A stretch of 64,000 nt of DNA, from NCBI GenBank assembly GCA_002803225.1, contig NXFV01001620.1, positions 16,490 to 80,489 of the forward strand. The letters are read 5' to 3'. The DNA is from Gamarada debralockiae (taxonomy: Eukaryota; Ascomycota; Leotiomycetes; Helotiales; Hyphodiscaceae). The translations under genes and the position numbers were made by a program. Each line of letters starts with the position of its first letter. Position 1 is the first letter of the stretch. Below, in pieces: positions 11,760 through 22,616 of the stretch. A model generated the notes under the pieces. The model searched no databases. It worked only from the letters and a program-made list of their open reading frames with translations, and had not been told where the DNA came from.

Positions 11760-13690
11760 AATGACATTGAATCAAAAGACGACGATCTGCCATCCCTCGA
11801 GGAGGTCTTTCGGAGCGCTTCGCGTCCGAAAATCTCAACCGAAGCCTCAAAACCGAGCGCACCCTTCAGCACCTCAAACAGCCAGCTCTTGAACGGGCTA
11901 GAATACAAGTTTGACGAAACAAGATCCGAGCTAGGTGAACGTCAAGGCGACAGTCCAGGTAGGCGCACCCCTGGGCTTCATACTGAGGGACGGCCGCTAA
12001 TCAACGCAGATCGACCAATGATTCTCGACGATGAGTCGGATGAGGCAGGTGCCGGGGGGAAGGCGGATGACACTTCTGGTGAGGTCGATACTAGACGTGT
12101 TGACAGGATGCGAGCCCGCATGACGCCCTCGCAACCTCAGAATTCGCCTCTAGGCTGATCAAGTCCATTGAGACACTCAGTCCATGGTATGATGTTAAGG
12201 AGGGTTGTTGGATCGACGAGCCTACTCCAAGACGGAGGTCTTGTGAGCAGCGAGGTGTGCCTTCTGCTCCTGCACAAGATCGACCTCAGATCGACCCCGA
12301 ATCATCTACGCCACTGCAAGATCAGGTCAAGCGGCAAGATATCGACGCTCTTAGTCACATGTCAGTGGAGTCTGCGACTCGCTCCCTGCCCAAGCCTTCT
12401 GACAACGGCAATGATGGATGGACTAAGGACAGCGTGGCTAAATCAGAGAGAGAAACAGGGCTGGCTTTGGTAGAGCAAATGAAACCATCATCGGGCAGCG
12501 CACTAGACTCCCCACGTCCTCCCTCGGTTGAGGCATCACAGGATGAGAGCCAGAATCGAAAACGCAGCGACGCCACCGATATCCGACCAGAAGAGCTGCG
12601 AGTCCTTCTCAACCTTGTACCCCAGCTCAAGGCCTTGGTGAGGGGCGGTAGAAGGGGGCAGAACCACTGGAGAGGAGGAGCCTACAGGACGAAGCGCTGG
12701 TGAGAAAAGCGAGAGGGGTAGAGAAGGGGCAATGGGGAGAGAAACAGGGCTGCCAGGACACTCAAAAAGGGGTCAACGGCGACAGCCAACTTTCAGTGGA
12801 CACATCATACAATCACAAAACTTGCGATACAGATGACGAGGACCCACAATCTACAACGTCAGAAGAATTACGCACAGCGCTCCCAGAGCTCTATAGAGAC
12901 GGTCTCGCCTTATTGTGTTACTTTCCGACAACCACACTTAGGACTGATGACACGCAGACGGAGACGATAGAAGAGCCACACGAAGGGGAGGATGAGGATG
13001 ATGTAGAAAATCCCGAGGACGAGGATTACAGTTGTAGTACCGGCGAGGAGGACGGTGACGATGACGTACGACCTATAAAATGACGGAAACTGCCTTTGGG
13101 ACGGATCTACGAATGTCTGGGCAAGCCCCGTGACCATAGCGCGAAGCTCGGTATTAGACAGCCTCGCCGCCTTTCATCGCCCTCATCTGTGCATGTCGAG
13201 GCGGCCGACGCACCGTCTCAGACACCACCGTCGACTTTATGGATACCAAGGGAAACAACACTCTACAACCGTCTCGAAGCGCGACGGCCACAGCGGAGCC
13301 GGTACCAGCCGCTAAGTCCCAGGAATGGCCCTTCTATGGCGTCCTCAAACGAACTCGGATCAGGAAGGAGACGATGTTCAATCTGGAGTTCCATCTGATC
13401 CATCTCACAGATGACCTCGAATTTTCCACTCCCTTCGTAGCGTTGGGCAATAGCTTAAGTGTAGACACATCAACACAGCCTCGCATCTCTTATAGCGCAG
13501 CCCTGCATTCCAAGACCAGGCACGTTACCTCACAGCCGCTCAAGAAGCGAGTCAGGTAGAGAGAAGAAGAGGACAGAACCTTGGCCGAGATAAGGGAGGA
13601 TAACTGCTCGTGGGAGGAGATCTTAGCTGCCCTGCCTTCCCGGAATCCGGGCGCGATTCAAGTATGCTACTACACGAAGTTTAGCAGTGA
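11760..13690 (+). pseudogene. Decayed SANT/Myb-domain gene, 5' and central part
   Basis: Coding-like pieces in shifting frames share one character. 11760-12158 is acidic with SLEEVFRSAS and ILDDESDEAG. 12257-12703 contains ETDIRPEEL-like text and a basic Gly/Arg tail. 13239-13559 holds the block EWPFYGVLKRTRI with TMFNLEFHL. The last piece (13560-13690) is a SANT/Myb-like domain: EEDRTLAEIREDNCSWEEI followed by ALPSRNPGAIQV. Fungal proteins of this type have a WPF..LKRT block ahead of a SANT domain; their function is not known to me. Several in-frame stops and frame changes make it a pseudogene. Its likely continuation is the second SANT piece at 14120-14620. Confidence 0.6.
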
Positions 13691-14100
13691 TGCCGCTGGA
13701 TCGAGAAAACATTGCCGGCCATAAGATTCTAGGACAGATTGTATCTTCAAACAGCCAATGGAATATCATCCTTGAATTTAAGCCTTTCGCAAGGCGATTG
13801 GCTTATCCTCAAGTGGAACCTCACATCTCGTGCGACGATGTACTTACCATCGCCGTCACGCTTGATGACGTATTCGATCCCAATTGCGCACCCGTCATGA
13901 GTCTGTAGCAACAAAGACCTTGACTAAATGCTCTGGCTCCCTGTGGATATCGAACTTATCGGAGTTGTATAGGCCAGATGTGTTGAACACCCAGAGTCGC
14001 ATAGCTTCTGCAGATTGTTCAGCTCAAAATGAGCGTTGGGAATCAAGGTCTCGGCTGTTTGTTAAGGCGCTTTTTATTCGTTGTCCTCGGAACCCCCTAT
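13690..14100 (-). pseudogene. Antisense fragment of a FunK1-type fungal protein kinase
   Basis: The reverse strand reads FNTSGLYNSDKFDIHREPE and then, with frame slips, a block equivalent to NTFIKCDGDGKYIV and the following residues. The same block exists in better condition at 62423-62660 on the plus strand (MFNRSGPYNSEKSDIHREAE). The fragment covers only the region ahead of the kinase core. It lies head-to-head inside a SANT/Myb gene, so it looks like an insertion or recombination product. Confidence 0.65.
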
Positions 14101-14119
14101 AGAACCACATTTGTTTCTC

Positions 14120-14620
14120 TCGAATGGTTCTAGTCAGTATACATCATCCCAGCCCCCGTTCGGCGGAACGACCGTATTAATTGCGACAGAGGCACGCCAT
14201 AACCACGTTGATACGACGCGTACCCGACCCCAGAATGGCAGAGCCGTTGATTCCAAGGCTCTTGTGTCGCAAAGGAATGAGCCGTCAAGCTGCGATAACA
14301 ACAACTTGAGCGATATCAACCCCGAATTAAGCACTGATGACGATGGAACGTAGCTGAGGCTAAGCGGAGATGTTCGAGCATTAAAAAGCAAGCGTATGGT
14401 CACCACTAGACGAGGATCACCACTAGACGAGGATCACCACTAGACGAGGATCACCACTAGACGAGGATCACCACTAGACGAGGAGCGCTTGTTGGCTTAC
14501 TGGAAGGAGGGCAAATCCTTGGGACGGGATCTTCCGGAAGTTCCTAGACAGAACTCCAGGCGCAGCACGCACGCGCTTGAGTATAGTACAGGCCAGTTTC
14601 AAATATGATTTGACAAGTAG
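14120..14620 (+). pseudogene. Second SANT/Myb domain of the broken gene, with a frame-destroying 17-bp repeat
   Basis: The plus strand first encodes a Ser/Asp-rich linker (LSDINPELSTDDDGT) and then, after a tandem repeat, EERLLAYWKEGKSW, RKFLDRTPGAARTRL: a second Myb/SANT helix set. In the family these two SANT domains normally sit in one protein, so this is most likely the 3' part of the gene at 11760-13690. The two parts are separated by the antisense kinase fragment. Confidence 0.6.
14398..14482 (+). repeat. 17-bp tandem repeat, five copies
   Basis: Units gatcaccactagacgag at 14398, 14415, 14432, 14449 and 14466 (the first has ggt instead of gat) are contiguous and otherwise identical. 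The unit corresponds to the coding text for SPLDE of the SANT domain. Because 17 is not a multiple of three, the expansion breaks the frame. Confidence 0.95.
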
Positions 14621-14841
14621 ACGCAACCGCGATGCGCATACGACGGGCACGGCACCGACATCCGGTTTGTGATAAGCGGGACTGGATAAGTCACAGTTTG
14701 GTCAATTGAGCGATCTCATATTAATATACCTTAAGAGATTTGAGTAAATTAAAATAATATCGATGGCATTTTATCCAACCACTCTCGCATGCATTCCCTC
14801 TCTTTCCGCCATTGAAGTGTCTTTAGCCATAGCACACTTCT

Positions 14842-15369
14842 TCAAATCCTTAGACCTCTTCCGCTTTGAGTTGCGGGAGCCTGGAGGAAGAATGTTGTGT
14901 ACCGGAGTTGACTGGCCATGAAAGCTTTCCTAGTTCCCTCCGCCTCCGGAATCTCTTGTGAAGTCACAAGCTCTATACCCCGTTTCTCAAAAAACTCTTG
15001 CACTACTTTCCACCCGCCAGAACGAGGAGCCGGAATTACGTGCAGACCCGGCGAAACACGATGATGCATTGCCTGCGTATTCCCCTGCCGCCCTTGGCTT
15101 TGGAGGACTGAGGTCTGTAGTAAGGATGCTAGGCCATGTTGGACTTGTGCTCTGTCAGCGCCGTTTCCCGGCGTATATCCTAAAGAACGAGACACCTACC
15201 GGTTGTATCCGATAGTATTATATATAAATTTGGTACCAAGGGCACGATCATGTATATCATATCCTTTCCCTTGACAAGGCTTCCAGCTGCCCTGACAATG
15301 GGTATGTCTCTCAGGATTATCGAAGGGTAAAAAGAATGTCTTGCACTCAGTACAAGCCCAAGCCGACAT
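14842..15369 (-). CDS. Cys/His-rich small ORF with in-frame continuation; function unknown
   Basis: From ATG at 15369 the minus strand encodes 57 residues ending at TAG (15196-15198). The protein opens MSAWACTECKTFFLPFDNPE and contains C-x2-C, then RHTHCQG and KPCQGKG, a spacing that suggests a zinc-binding ribbon. Past the TAG the same frame stays open to 14842 for another 117 residues, including PAPRSGGWKVVQEFFEKRG and EGTRKAFMASQL. The TAG could be a CAG changed by a C-to-T mutation, or the 3' part could be a separate or spliced piece. I do not recognise the family. Confidence 0.4.
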
Positions 15370-15399
15370 GATATATATAAAATCTTAAGCCAAACTGCA

Positions 15400-15979
15400 G
15401 GATCACAGAAAAGTGCTCTCTTGGTGGCGCTTAGGAGGCAATATGCACGAAAAGTCGTCTTGACAGGAGAGAAGCAATGCCGTTACCAAGAATGTCTCAA
15501 TGAGGCTCAGCTGAATTCTGGTAGGTTCAATTGGCAGTTTACATTATTTGGTCACGAACATCCCCAAAACACCTCTATAGACCTAGCTCATGAGGATAAT
15601 GTCCATGTTTCTTTATATACCTGAGGGTGATTAACGGCTAGCTTTAGTTAGATAGATTCTGCAGATAGAAGAAAAGCTAAAGCGTTAGACGATAAAGTGG
15701 ATATTAGAGACGCGACGACGCGTACTCTTGAGGGATCTCAAAGGAAAAAGTAATTTGTTTCTAAAGATGGGCAGAAAAGAGTGTAATAGGGAATAGGGAT
15801 ATAAATCAAAGGCGGTAAGTTTACTCAAAATAGTAGGCGGCGGGGGGAAACTCCACCCAGGGCAGGAATCTCGTGGTATATTCATTAAGGATATACAACA
15901 TTGGTGAGTAGAGTTGACTGAGCAAAAATAGGAGTTTTGAGAGAAGTGAATAAGAGAAAGAAAATCCATTTCTCTCTCC
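15400..15979. other. AT-rich gap
   Basis: Only short frames are present, such as 15421-15624 plus, which has no motif I know. A long-read of both strands shows no RNA gene. The right edge is the 3' end of the decayed HET gene. Confidence 0.4.
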
Positions 15980-18090
15980 TCAAGCAAGCGTAGCCGTCCT
16001 CACATTCTCCGCATCAAATGCCGAGGCAGGTAACTCAGACAAATATTTCAGGCCATACCTAGGGTGAGCGGGATCGATTCTATGCCTCTCACTCCTCAAC
16101 CAGCCCAGACGTTCAAATAAGCTAGCCTTCTCATCCAAGCAACGCAAAAGCAGTGTATTCTCCCAAAGAAATCCACTCTCAACCGACCTGCCAGTAGTGA
16201 CGACAAGACACGCCATCTTGAGGCCCTGTCTGGCCAGATCAGTGCTGTATATGTGAGGATCCTCGAAATAGTCGAAGTCAGGCTCTGGAAGCAGTGGTGG
16301 CCGCTGCCGAAATCAACGACGAGGTATTTGTCGTTATCGGGAGTCGACTCAGAACTTAGATACTGATCCATTGTCCGCTGGATTTTTTCATCCGCCCGAA
16401 GATGCTAGCCACGACTGTCGCGTATTTCTTGTAGATCAGACTGCCGTGAATTACGGGGCCTGACAGCGTGATCGTGCTGGATACGGAGCCGGGAAAGCCG
16501 TCGTTGAGCCAGTCGCGAGACTCGAAGTGCTCGAGTTTGGTCCATATGGTGGCGGTGGGTTCGAGAGCTGAATTTATGTGGTGGTTATGAATAGGACCAT
16601 TTCGAGCAAGCCATGACCAGGTGGGAAGTCGTTGAAATGGTTGGAAGGTTGGACGAACTGGCCCTCTGCCTACCCCCACAGAAGGTCTTCCACGATTGAA
16701 GCTTCCCACAAGCCGCACAGAAAGCGATGTTGCCGTAAAGCTTGCATACGTTTGACGATACTCAGCAGAGCAGGCAGACGGTCTTCAATTTTGGTTAATT
16801 CGAGGGTGGTATACTGATTCACGATCTCCCACCACCGGATAGTGAGCTGTTCGGGAAGTTCATTCGAATCTAATTCGCGGGCTTTCACATCTACTCGGCG
16901 CACCATCGGTGGAGAAGGATAGCCACACTCGCAGAAGTTCTCCTCCATGCATTTGAAGATGATCTCTCCGGGACAAAAGTGCACCAGGCGTCGAGAAAGG
17001 CATTGCTCTTGGTATACCCAAGCACGATTGAGCAGAGGGAATTGAACCCACGCATCTGAGCTTCGATATAAAGTGTTGTGAACAATAGCTTCTCGGTAAT
17101 ACAAAGTATAGGGCTCGGAGTTCCTATCTGGGCCTGGAAGATCTTCTAAGCCATACGACATGCCTCTTTTTCGAAAAAGCCCTTCCAAGCTGTTCTGCGA
17201 TGCAGTGGCTGCAATCACAAGATCGGCGTTAGTATAGATTTGGGCCTTTCGCAGCGCTTCATCCTTCCAGTCATGGATGTTGTCTTGGATAATGCATAGG
17301 AAGTCAATCCAGATACACTGTTCTCCTAATCTCCACACAAAATTGATGGCGGCTTGAAACGTTTTAGGCAGAGATGACCAAGGAATGCCAGCTTTTCTCC
17401 CTGCAAGCGTGTCCTTGGTCGTCCTCAACGTGAAATTGGGACTTCCTCAGCAATGCAAAAGGCAATATATATGAAGCTGGTATCTGTGCATCATCCTCTT
17501 GCACCAGAAGTTGAAGGGGTTGGTCAACTGTCGCGGTAATCACGTCTGTGACACGCTTAGGGAGAAAGGGGGAATTATCAATCTCATTGCATTTCGTATG
17601 CTCTGCGGTGCATATCGCCTGTGCATTGCGGATGATATCTATGTTGCGTTCAGCAGACGTGTCCTCCGAAGTTAGCATTGATGGCTTGATGCATGGCCAA
17701 GGAGAAGGGCCATCTAAGTATGGCAAGATCAGTTCTGTAGATGACTTTGTTTATTCTAGCAACTCCTTATGTAAGTCACATACCAACACGGGTAAAAAAT
17801 TCAACCCGACGAGCAACGCCTTGTTGGTTACGAACAATGACTGCAGTAGGGCGCTTACCAATTGTGTCGAAATATGATTCCAACGAACAATCCGGGGTTG
17901 CAGACACTTCGGGGACCATGGATTCAGCTACTCGAACTAATAAGTAGCAGGCGGGACATCCACGCTTCGCATTCTTTATCAAAGACTTAAGTTGCCCGGT
18001 CCTTGTGATCCGCGAGTATTGGTTGTAACAGCCAGTAAACTGGTCCATGGCAGTGCATTTCGCTATATGCCTCTTCGAAAAGAAGTCCAT
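15980..18090 (-). pseudogene. HET-domain (heterokaryon incompatibility) gene, decayed
   Basis: It is read from ATG at 18090. Exon 1 (MDFFSKRHIAKCTAMDQF...) is joined by a GT-AG intron of about 77 bp near 17703-17780 to a second exon (SMLTSEDTSAERNIDIIRNA). The HET domain follows: the HCWG motif region near 17450, then TLRTTKDTLAGRKAGIPW, WIDFLCIIQD, NRAWVYQEQCLSRR and, further on, LPTWSWLA. The C-terminal part ends at about 15980. Lesions are visible. At the conserved SHCWG motif one base is missing and the Trp codon reads TGA. A one-base shift occurs near 16685, between DLLW and VGRGPVRP. Another frame change falls near 16220-16260. HET proteins trigger cell death on fusion of unlike strains; this copy should be inactive. 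Confidence 0.8.
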
Positions 18091-18099
18091 TATCGATCA

Positions 18100-18917
18100 A
18101 TTCACAACTGATCAATGGGCAGGCAATTAATCCGTCAAAAGATCTCAAAGTGATTCAAGATCATGTACTTGCTTCTCCTGACACATCACAGTTTGCACAT
18201 TTTGAAATTGTGCGGAGTTTTATATTTCCGCCCCAATATATGCAGCACATGTCTTGTCAGGGATTGGTTCTCACGTGATCGATGAGAACTCCTAATATAC
18301 TAGGGGCTACGTTATAGTGTAGAGGGGAATCAAGCCCTACCTACCACGAGCGTAAAAGGATAGTATAATAGGCAAGCTACTAATTCCTTCTTTAGTAGAT
18401 AAGATTCAAACTAGATCGATTTAAAGAAGGAGGCCGTTATATATCAAAGGTTATAAAAGGAAATATTAAAGAAATAAGAAATAAGAAATATATTATATAT
18501 CTAATTAATTACCTACTTATATTGGTTTGACGCATCTAATTACTATTCAGCGCGATGTCATCGCTTCTAACATCTGTCTCAGCTGTTGTGCATATTCTAG
18601 ACGCCAGTCTGCCCCGTTCTGCTTGCTATAGTCTGGCGCCTACGCCGCGGAGTTCCGTTTAGACAGATCGTGAAGTCGTGCACGTCTTCGGCCTCCGGAG
18701 GTTCTATAATCCAGTATGAGCGCCTAGCAGCCTGCGTCCAGCTCTGTAGCACTACCCGATCATCAATATGGTCTTGCAGCCAACCGTTCGTATTACTCTT
18801 ATGCCATGGTCTTTTGCTAAATGTCGCAAGATGGGTTCGAGGCTAGTTGATCGCGCTTTACAGATTTGGCAAGCCACATCAGCTTGGAGGATTACAATCT
18901 ACGGGGGTAAATAAATG
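18100..18917. other. AT-rich intergenic DNA
   Basis: No gene is seen. The stretch 18230-18540 is strongly AT-rich with short direct repeats (aagaaataag) and resembles RIP-affected or transposon-derived spacer. No open frame with a recognisable motif occurs on either strand. Confidence 0.5.
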
Positions 18918-19046
18918 TACGGAGGTACAGGCCCAAAGTATTGTGACACCGCCTTAATTCTGCCGCCAACCAAATCATTTTGCCTTTACAAAATAGTCCT
19001 TGCGAGCGAAGGCGGTGTAACAATACTTTGGGTCTGTACCTCCGTA
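18918..19046. mobile_element. 125-bp MITE with 36-bp terminal inverted repeats and TA target duplication
   Basis: The element spans 18920-19044. The left terminus (18920-18955) starts cggaggtacaggcccaaagt. The right terminus (19009-19044) is its reverse complement with two mismatches in 36. Both ends are flanked by TA (18918-18919 and 19045-19046), the target-site duplication of Tc1/mariner-type transposons. The 53-bp interior has no coding capacity, so it must have been moved by a transposase supplied elsewhere. Confidence 0.88.
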
Positions 19047-19229
19047 AAAATACTGCGGAAATTACGAGGTGTCTGACTAATCAGCTGGTCAGGATATGTC
19101 TTTTTGGCATCTAATTGGTCAGATCCAGTGGCGTCATTTAACATTTATTTACGCTTGTTTGTATGTGCGGGTGCGCTTGAGAGCTGCCCGTCTTGGGAGC
19201 TTATCAGGATCTAAACAGTAAAGCGTAGT

Positions 19230-19384
19230 CCAATAAGCGACTTGGGCTGTATCACCCGCACCAATAAGCGACTTGGGCTGTGTCACCCGCACCAATAAGC
19301 AACTTGAGCTGTATCACCCGCACCAATAAGCAACTTGGGCTGTGACACCCGCACCAATAAGCGACCTGGGCTATGACGCCACAC
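19230..19384 (+). repeat. 31-bp tandem repeat, five copies
   Basis: Contiguous units beginning ccaataagcgacttgggctg occur at 19230, 19261, 19292, 19323 and 19354, with a few substitutions and a decayed last copy. A weaker relative appears near 19568-19600 (ccaataatgagtgacttag). There are no spacers between units, and nothing suggests coding. Confidence 0.9.
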
Positions 19385-20448
19385 GCAGGAACAGGAACAT
19401 AATTCCTCCACTCAAAAACCGAGCCGCAAGCCAGAGTAAGGTCGAAAGCGCGACCCGGCAACTTTTACAACCATAGAACCACAAGGGGCCACGTAGGCTT
19501 GGCGGGTTTTGTATAGGTGCGCTTGAGAGACTTCTGTCCATATTCGGAGCTTGTCAGGCCGTGGTCAGTAGGATCCAATAATGAGTGACTTAGACCGTGC
19601 CACCCGGACGCAGGGACCCAATTCCTCCACTTAGAGACCACAAGCCGGGCCAAAGTGGAAGCTTGGCCCATTCCTGAGTGGGAATACTAAAATGCTACAC
19701 GTGCATTGGACCATCGGCCTGCGTGTAACGGTGTAGTTTTAATTATGAGTTATTATGAGAGACAAAGGAATAGCGAAAAATAGACTACGAGACATTGATC
19801 AAGGTGGCCCACCTCTGATCAAGAAATATCAAGGAGACCACTTGGTATTCCGAGTCTCTTGATTCTATTGATGGATGATGATGATGCTAGCATTCCGGGC
19901 TGGGATTAAGTCCCAACTTTTGGATAATAACCGGGGTCCTTTTCCACGTAATAATAGGTCGGTCTATTGTTAGCGCGAATGTGGAGAACTTGGGGCATCC
20001 AGTGCGGGGTTGTTAGCGCCTTGGCTCGGCGGCTCCACGGCCATACCATACTGAAGTTCATGCGATTAGCTCGCTTGAAGAAGAATGGAGTAGAACCTGG
20101 CACGATTTAGCTAGATCCAACGGCGATTACACTGTTCATGGTCTGGGGCGTGTTCTCGTTCTTACCCTAGGGCGACTCGGGAGAAGATGCACCGACGTCT
20201 GCTATAGCTAATAAGAAAGCTTGATCGAAGCGATGGCGAGGCGAATGCGACGCTGCTACCATGGTGCCCGGAAAAATGACCCTAATGAGTGGAGATGTTG
20301 GGTTGTGGAGGTCAAGGTCCGGAGCAAGCTTCACTCAATTGAGCTAAGATCGGGATTACCATCATGAGCGTGTTGTGGCAGGGATAAAGATTTAAAAACC
20401 CAGTCGTGCCTCTCTTTCGTTCTCACGTTTCTCTCAGAAATCGTCAAC
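19385..20448. other. Intergenic region and promoter side of the sugar transporter
   Basis: No gene is recognised. The region is moderately AT-rich to 19900. Just upstream of the transporter ATG (20449) lies a pyrimidine-rich leader with ctctctttcgttctc and a favourable start context (gtcaacatga). Confidence 0.45.
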
Positions 20449-22219
20449 ATGAATAACGTCATCACAGAGAAGCCGACCTCAGCATCGGAGGTCGAGGCGC
20501 AGCCCACCTCCACGGGCGGACCTATCTACGATGTCGACGAGAAGGTCGACTACGACAGAACGGGCGCCATCGATGCCGAGAAGATCGAACATGATATGAC
20601 TGTGCTCCAGGCTGTCAAGGCCTATCCCGCTGCCAGTTGGTGGGCATTCGTCATGTCATGCACCATTGTAAGCTCTTGCCCATGATAGGCAGATCATTTC
20701 TCTAACGCTGCGATAGATCATGGAGTCATACTGTGTTTTCTTGATGGGACAGTTCATAGCCACAAAAAGATTCGCCCAGGATTTCGGTGTATTCAGCGAC
20801 AAAACACACGAATATATTATCGAAGCTTCATGGCAGTCAGCATTTCAGTGTAGCGGACCAGTCGGTGCCTTCATCGGTGTCTTCATCGCAGGTCCCATTA
20901 CCAGTTGGATTGGATATCGATGGGCAACCATTGGCGGTCTCATGTTCTTGAACGCCTTCATCTTCATCTTCTATTTCGGCACCAGCCAGGGGATGTTTTT
21001 CGCGGCCCAGATCCTGGAAGGCATCCCGTGGGGCATTTTTATCGCCAATGCACCCGCCTACTGTGCCGAAATTGTGCCACTGAGATTGAGAGCTCCAGCG
21101 ACGCAGATGTTGCAGATGTTCTGGGCTATTGGGTCGATCATTGTCGGCGGTATCACTTACCACTACCAATCCAAGGATAACTCCACAGCGTACAGGTTCG
21201 TCCGCTCCCATAGATGCCATCGAGGAGCACTGTACTAACAGTCATACCAGAATTCCCATTGCACTCCAGTGGATGTTTCCTACTCCTCTCGCTATCCTAC
21301 TCTTCATTGCGCCTGAATCACCCTGGTGGCTCGTACGAAAGGGCCGTCTGGCTGAGGCAGAGAAGGCTGTCAAACGCCTTGGACGCGCGAGTGCAAATGA
21401 TAATCCCGCTGGCGCAGTCGCAATGATGCGTCGCACGATCGAGCTTGAGAAGAGCGAGAAGAAGCCCAGTCTTGTTGAACTGTGGAAAGGTACCGATCTC
21501 TACCGCACATTGATTGTGTGCGGTGTGTACGCATCTCAGAATCTGACGGGCAATCTGATCGCTAACCAAGCGGTTTACTTTTTCAAACGTGAGTCCAACC
21601 ATTTCCTGCAACCTCATAGCAGACTAACACCAGCTCAGAGGCCGGCATGGCAGAGAACACCGCATTTGCACTTGGTCTCATCACTTCTGCCCTCCAGTTG
21701 ATCATGGTCATGCTCTCTTGGGTCCTCACCACATACCTCGGCCGACGCACCATCTATGTCTATGGTCAATTCATCAACTGTGCATTCTTGATCGCGCTCG
21801 GTATTGCGGCTTCAGTTGGCGGTGGTAAGGCGGCTAGCAATGCGCAAGCATCACTTGGCTTGATCGTCTCCGTCCTGTTCTGCTTGGGACCCGCCCCTGC
21901 CTCATGGGTCATCATCGGCGAGACATCTTCCGTTCGTCTTAGGCCACTGACAACCGGTATCGGACGAGGTGCCTACTACTTGGTCAATATTCCTTGCATC
22001 TTCCTTTCTAGCTACATGCTCAACACTGATAAGTGGAACCTGGGCGGCAAGAGCGGCTACATCTGGGCTGGCACCGCCTTTTTCTGCACCGCTATGGCTT
22101 GGATCTGGATTCCAGAGATGAAGCACAGGTCCTTCCGTGAGATCGACATTTTGTTCCAGCGTCGTGTCCCGGCTCGCAAATGGAAGCAGACGGTCATTGA
22201 TATCAACGACGATAGGTAG
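20449..22219 (+). CDS. MFS sugar transporter, alpha-glucoside/maltose permease type
   Basis: Intact gene with four exons: 20449-20667, 20717-21195, 21251-21588 and 21639-22219. Phases match and it gives 538 residues, the usual length for a 12-helix H+/sugar symporter of the plasma membrane. Visible signatures are a cytosolic acidic N-terminus (IEHDMTVLQAVKAYP), GYRWATIGG after helix 2, GIPWGIFIANAPAYCAEIVP in helices 4-5, PESPWWLVRKGR before the central loop, TYLGRRTIYVYGQ after the loop, and PEMKHRSFREIDILFQ at the C-terminus. The PESPWWL and LGRRT motifs define the sugar-porter family, and the overall text resembles fungal maltose/general alpha-glucoside permeases. The precise sugar cannot be told from sequence. 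No catabolic enzyme lies beside it. Next downstream is a dead transposon. Confidence 0.9.
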
Positions 22220-22616
22220 ATGGAAATTGCTGTTTGGAGAAGCTTGAGTGGTACTGCTTGTGCAGGAATGGGCGGCAGAGACGAGTTTCTTACTAGATAC
22301 TTTCAGGTAATTATTTTCAAGATGAGTTGAAGGGTGAGGATCACGTCGGAATGTACTGCATCCTCTACCCTCATCGGTAATGGCTGCTACAGTACCAGGC
22401 TTGCTTTTGGTATATCTGATTTAAGAGGCTAATACCACGTGAGCCTGACAGAGCAGGATAGTTGAGTCTGGTTTATGTATATTCCTAGACTATCCCGAAT
22501 AAAGTGTAGCGTTATTGTCATCCTTAACATGCAGGAATGTTTTCTTGTCACGCAGAGAGAGCAAACACGACACCGATTTCGACTTCAGGTGTACAGCTGT
22601 TTAGGTACCCTGCGCT
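22220..22616. other. Gap between transporter and transposase remnant
   Basis: It holds the 3' flank of the transporter and presumably one end of the pogo-type element. I could not identify a convincing terminal inverted repeat matching the far side beyond 30810. Confidence 0.4.

Noticed and set aside
17030..17060. tRNA-like T-loop text (gggttcaattccc on the minus strand)
   Set aside because: It lies inside the HET coding text between WVQFPLL and NRAWVYQ, and no matching acceptor or anticodon arms are present.
14398..19384. Short tandem arrays as possible CRISPR
   Set aside because: Units at 14398-14482 and 19230-19384 are directly contiguous with no unique spacers, and the organism is a fungus.
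20449..22219. Sugar transporter as part of a secondary-metabolite or catabolic cluster
   Set aside because: No enzyme or regulator lies next to it. The neighbours are transposons and repeats.
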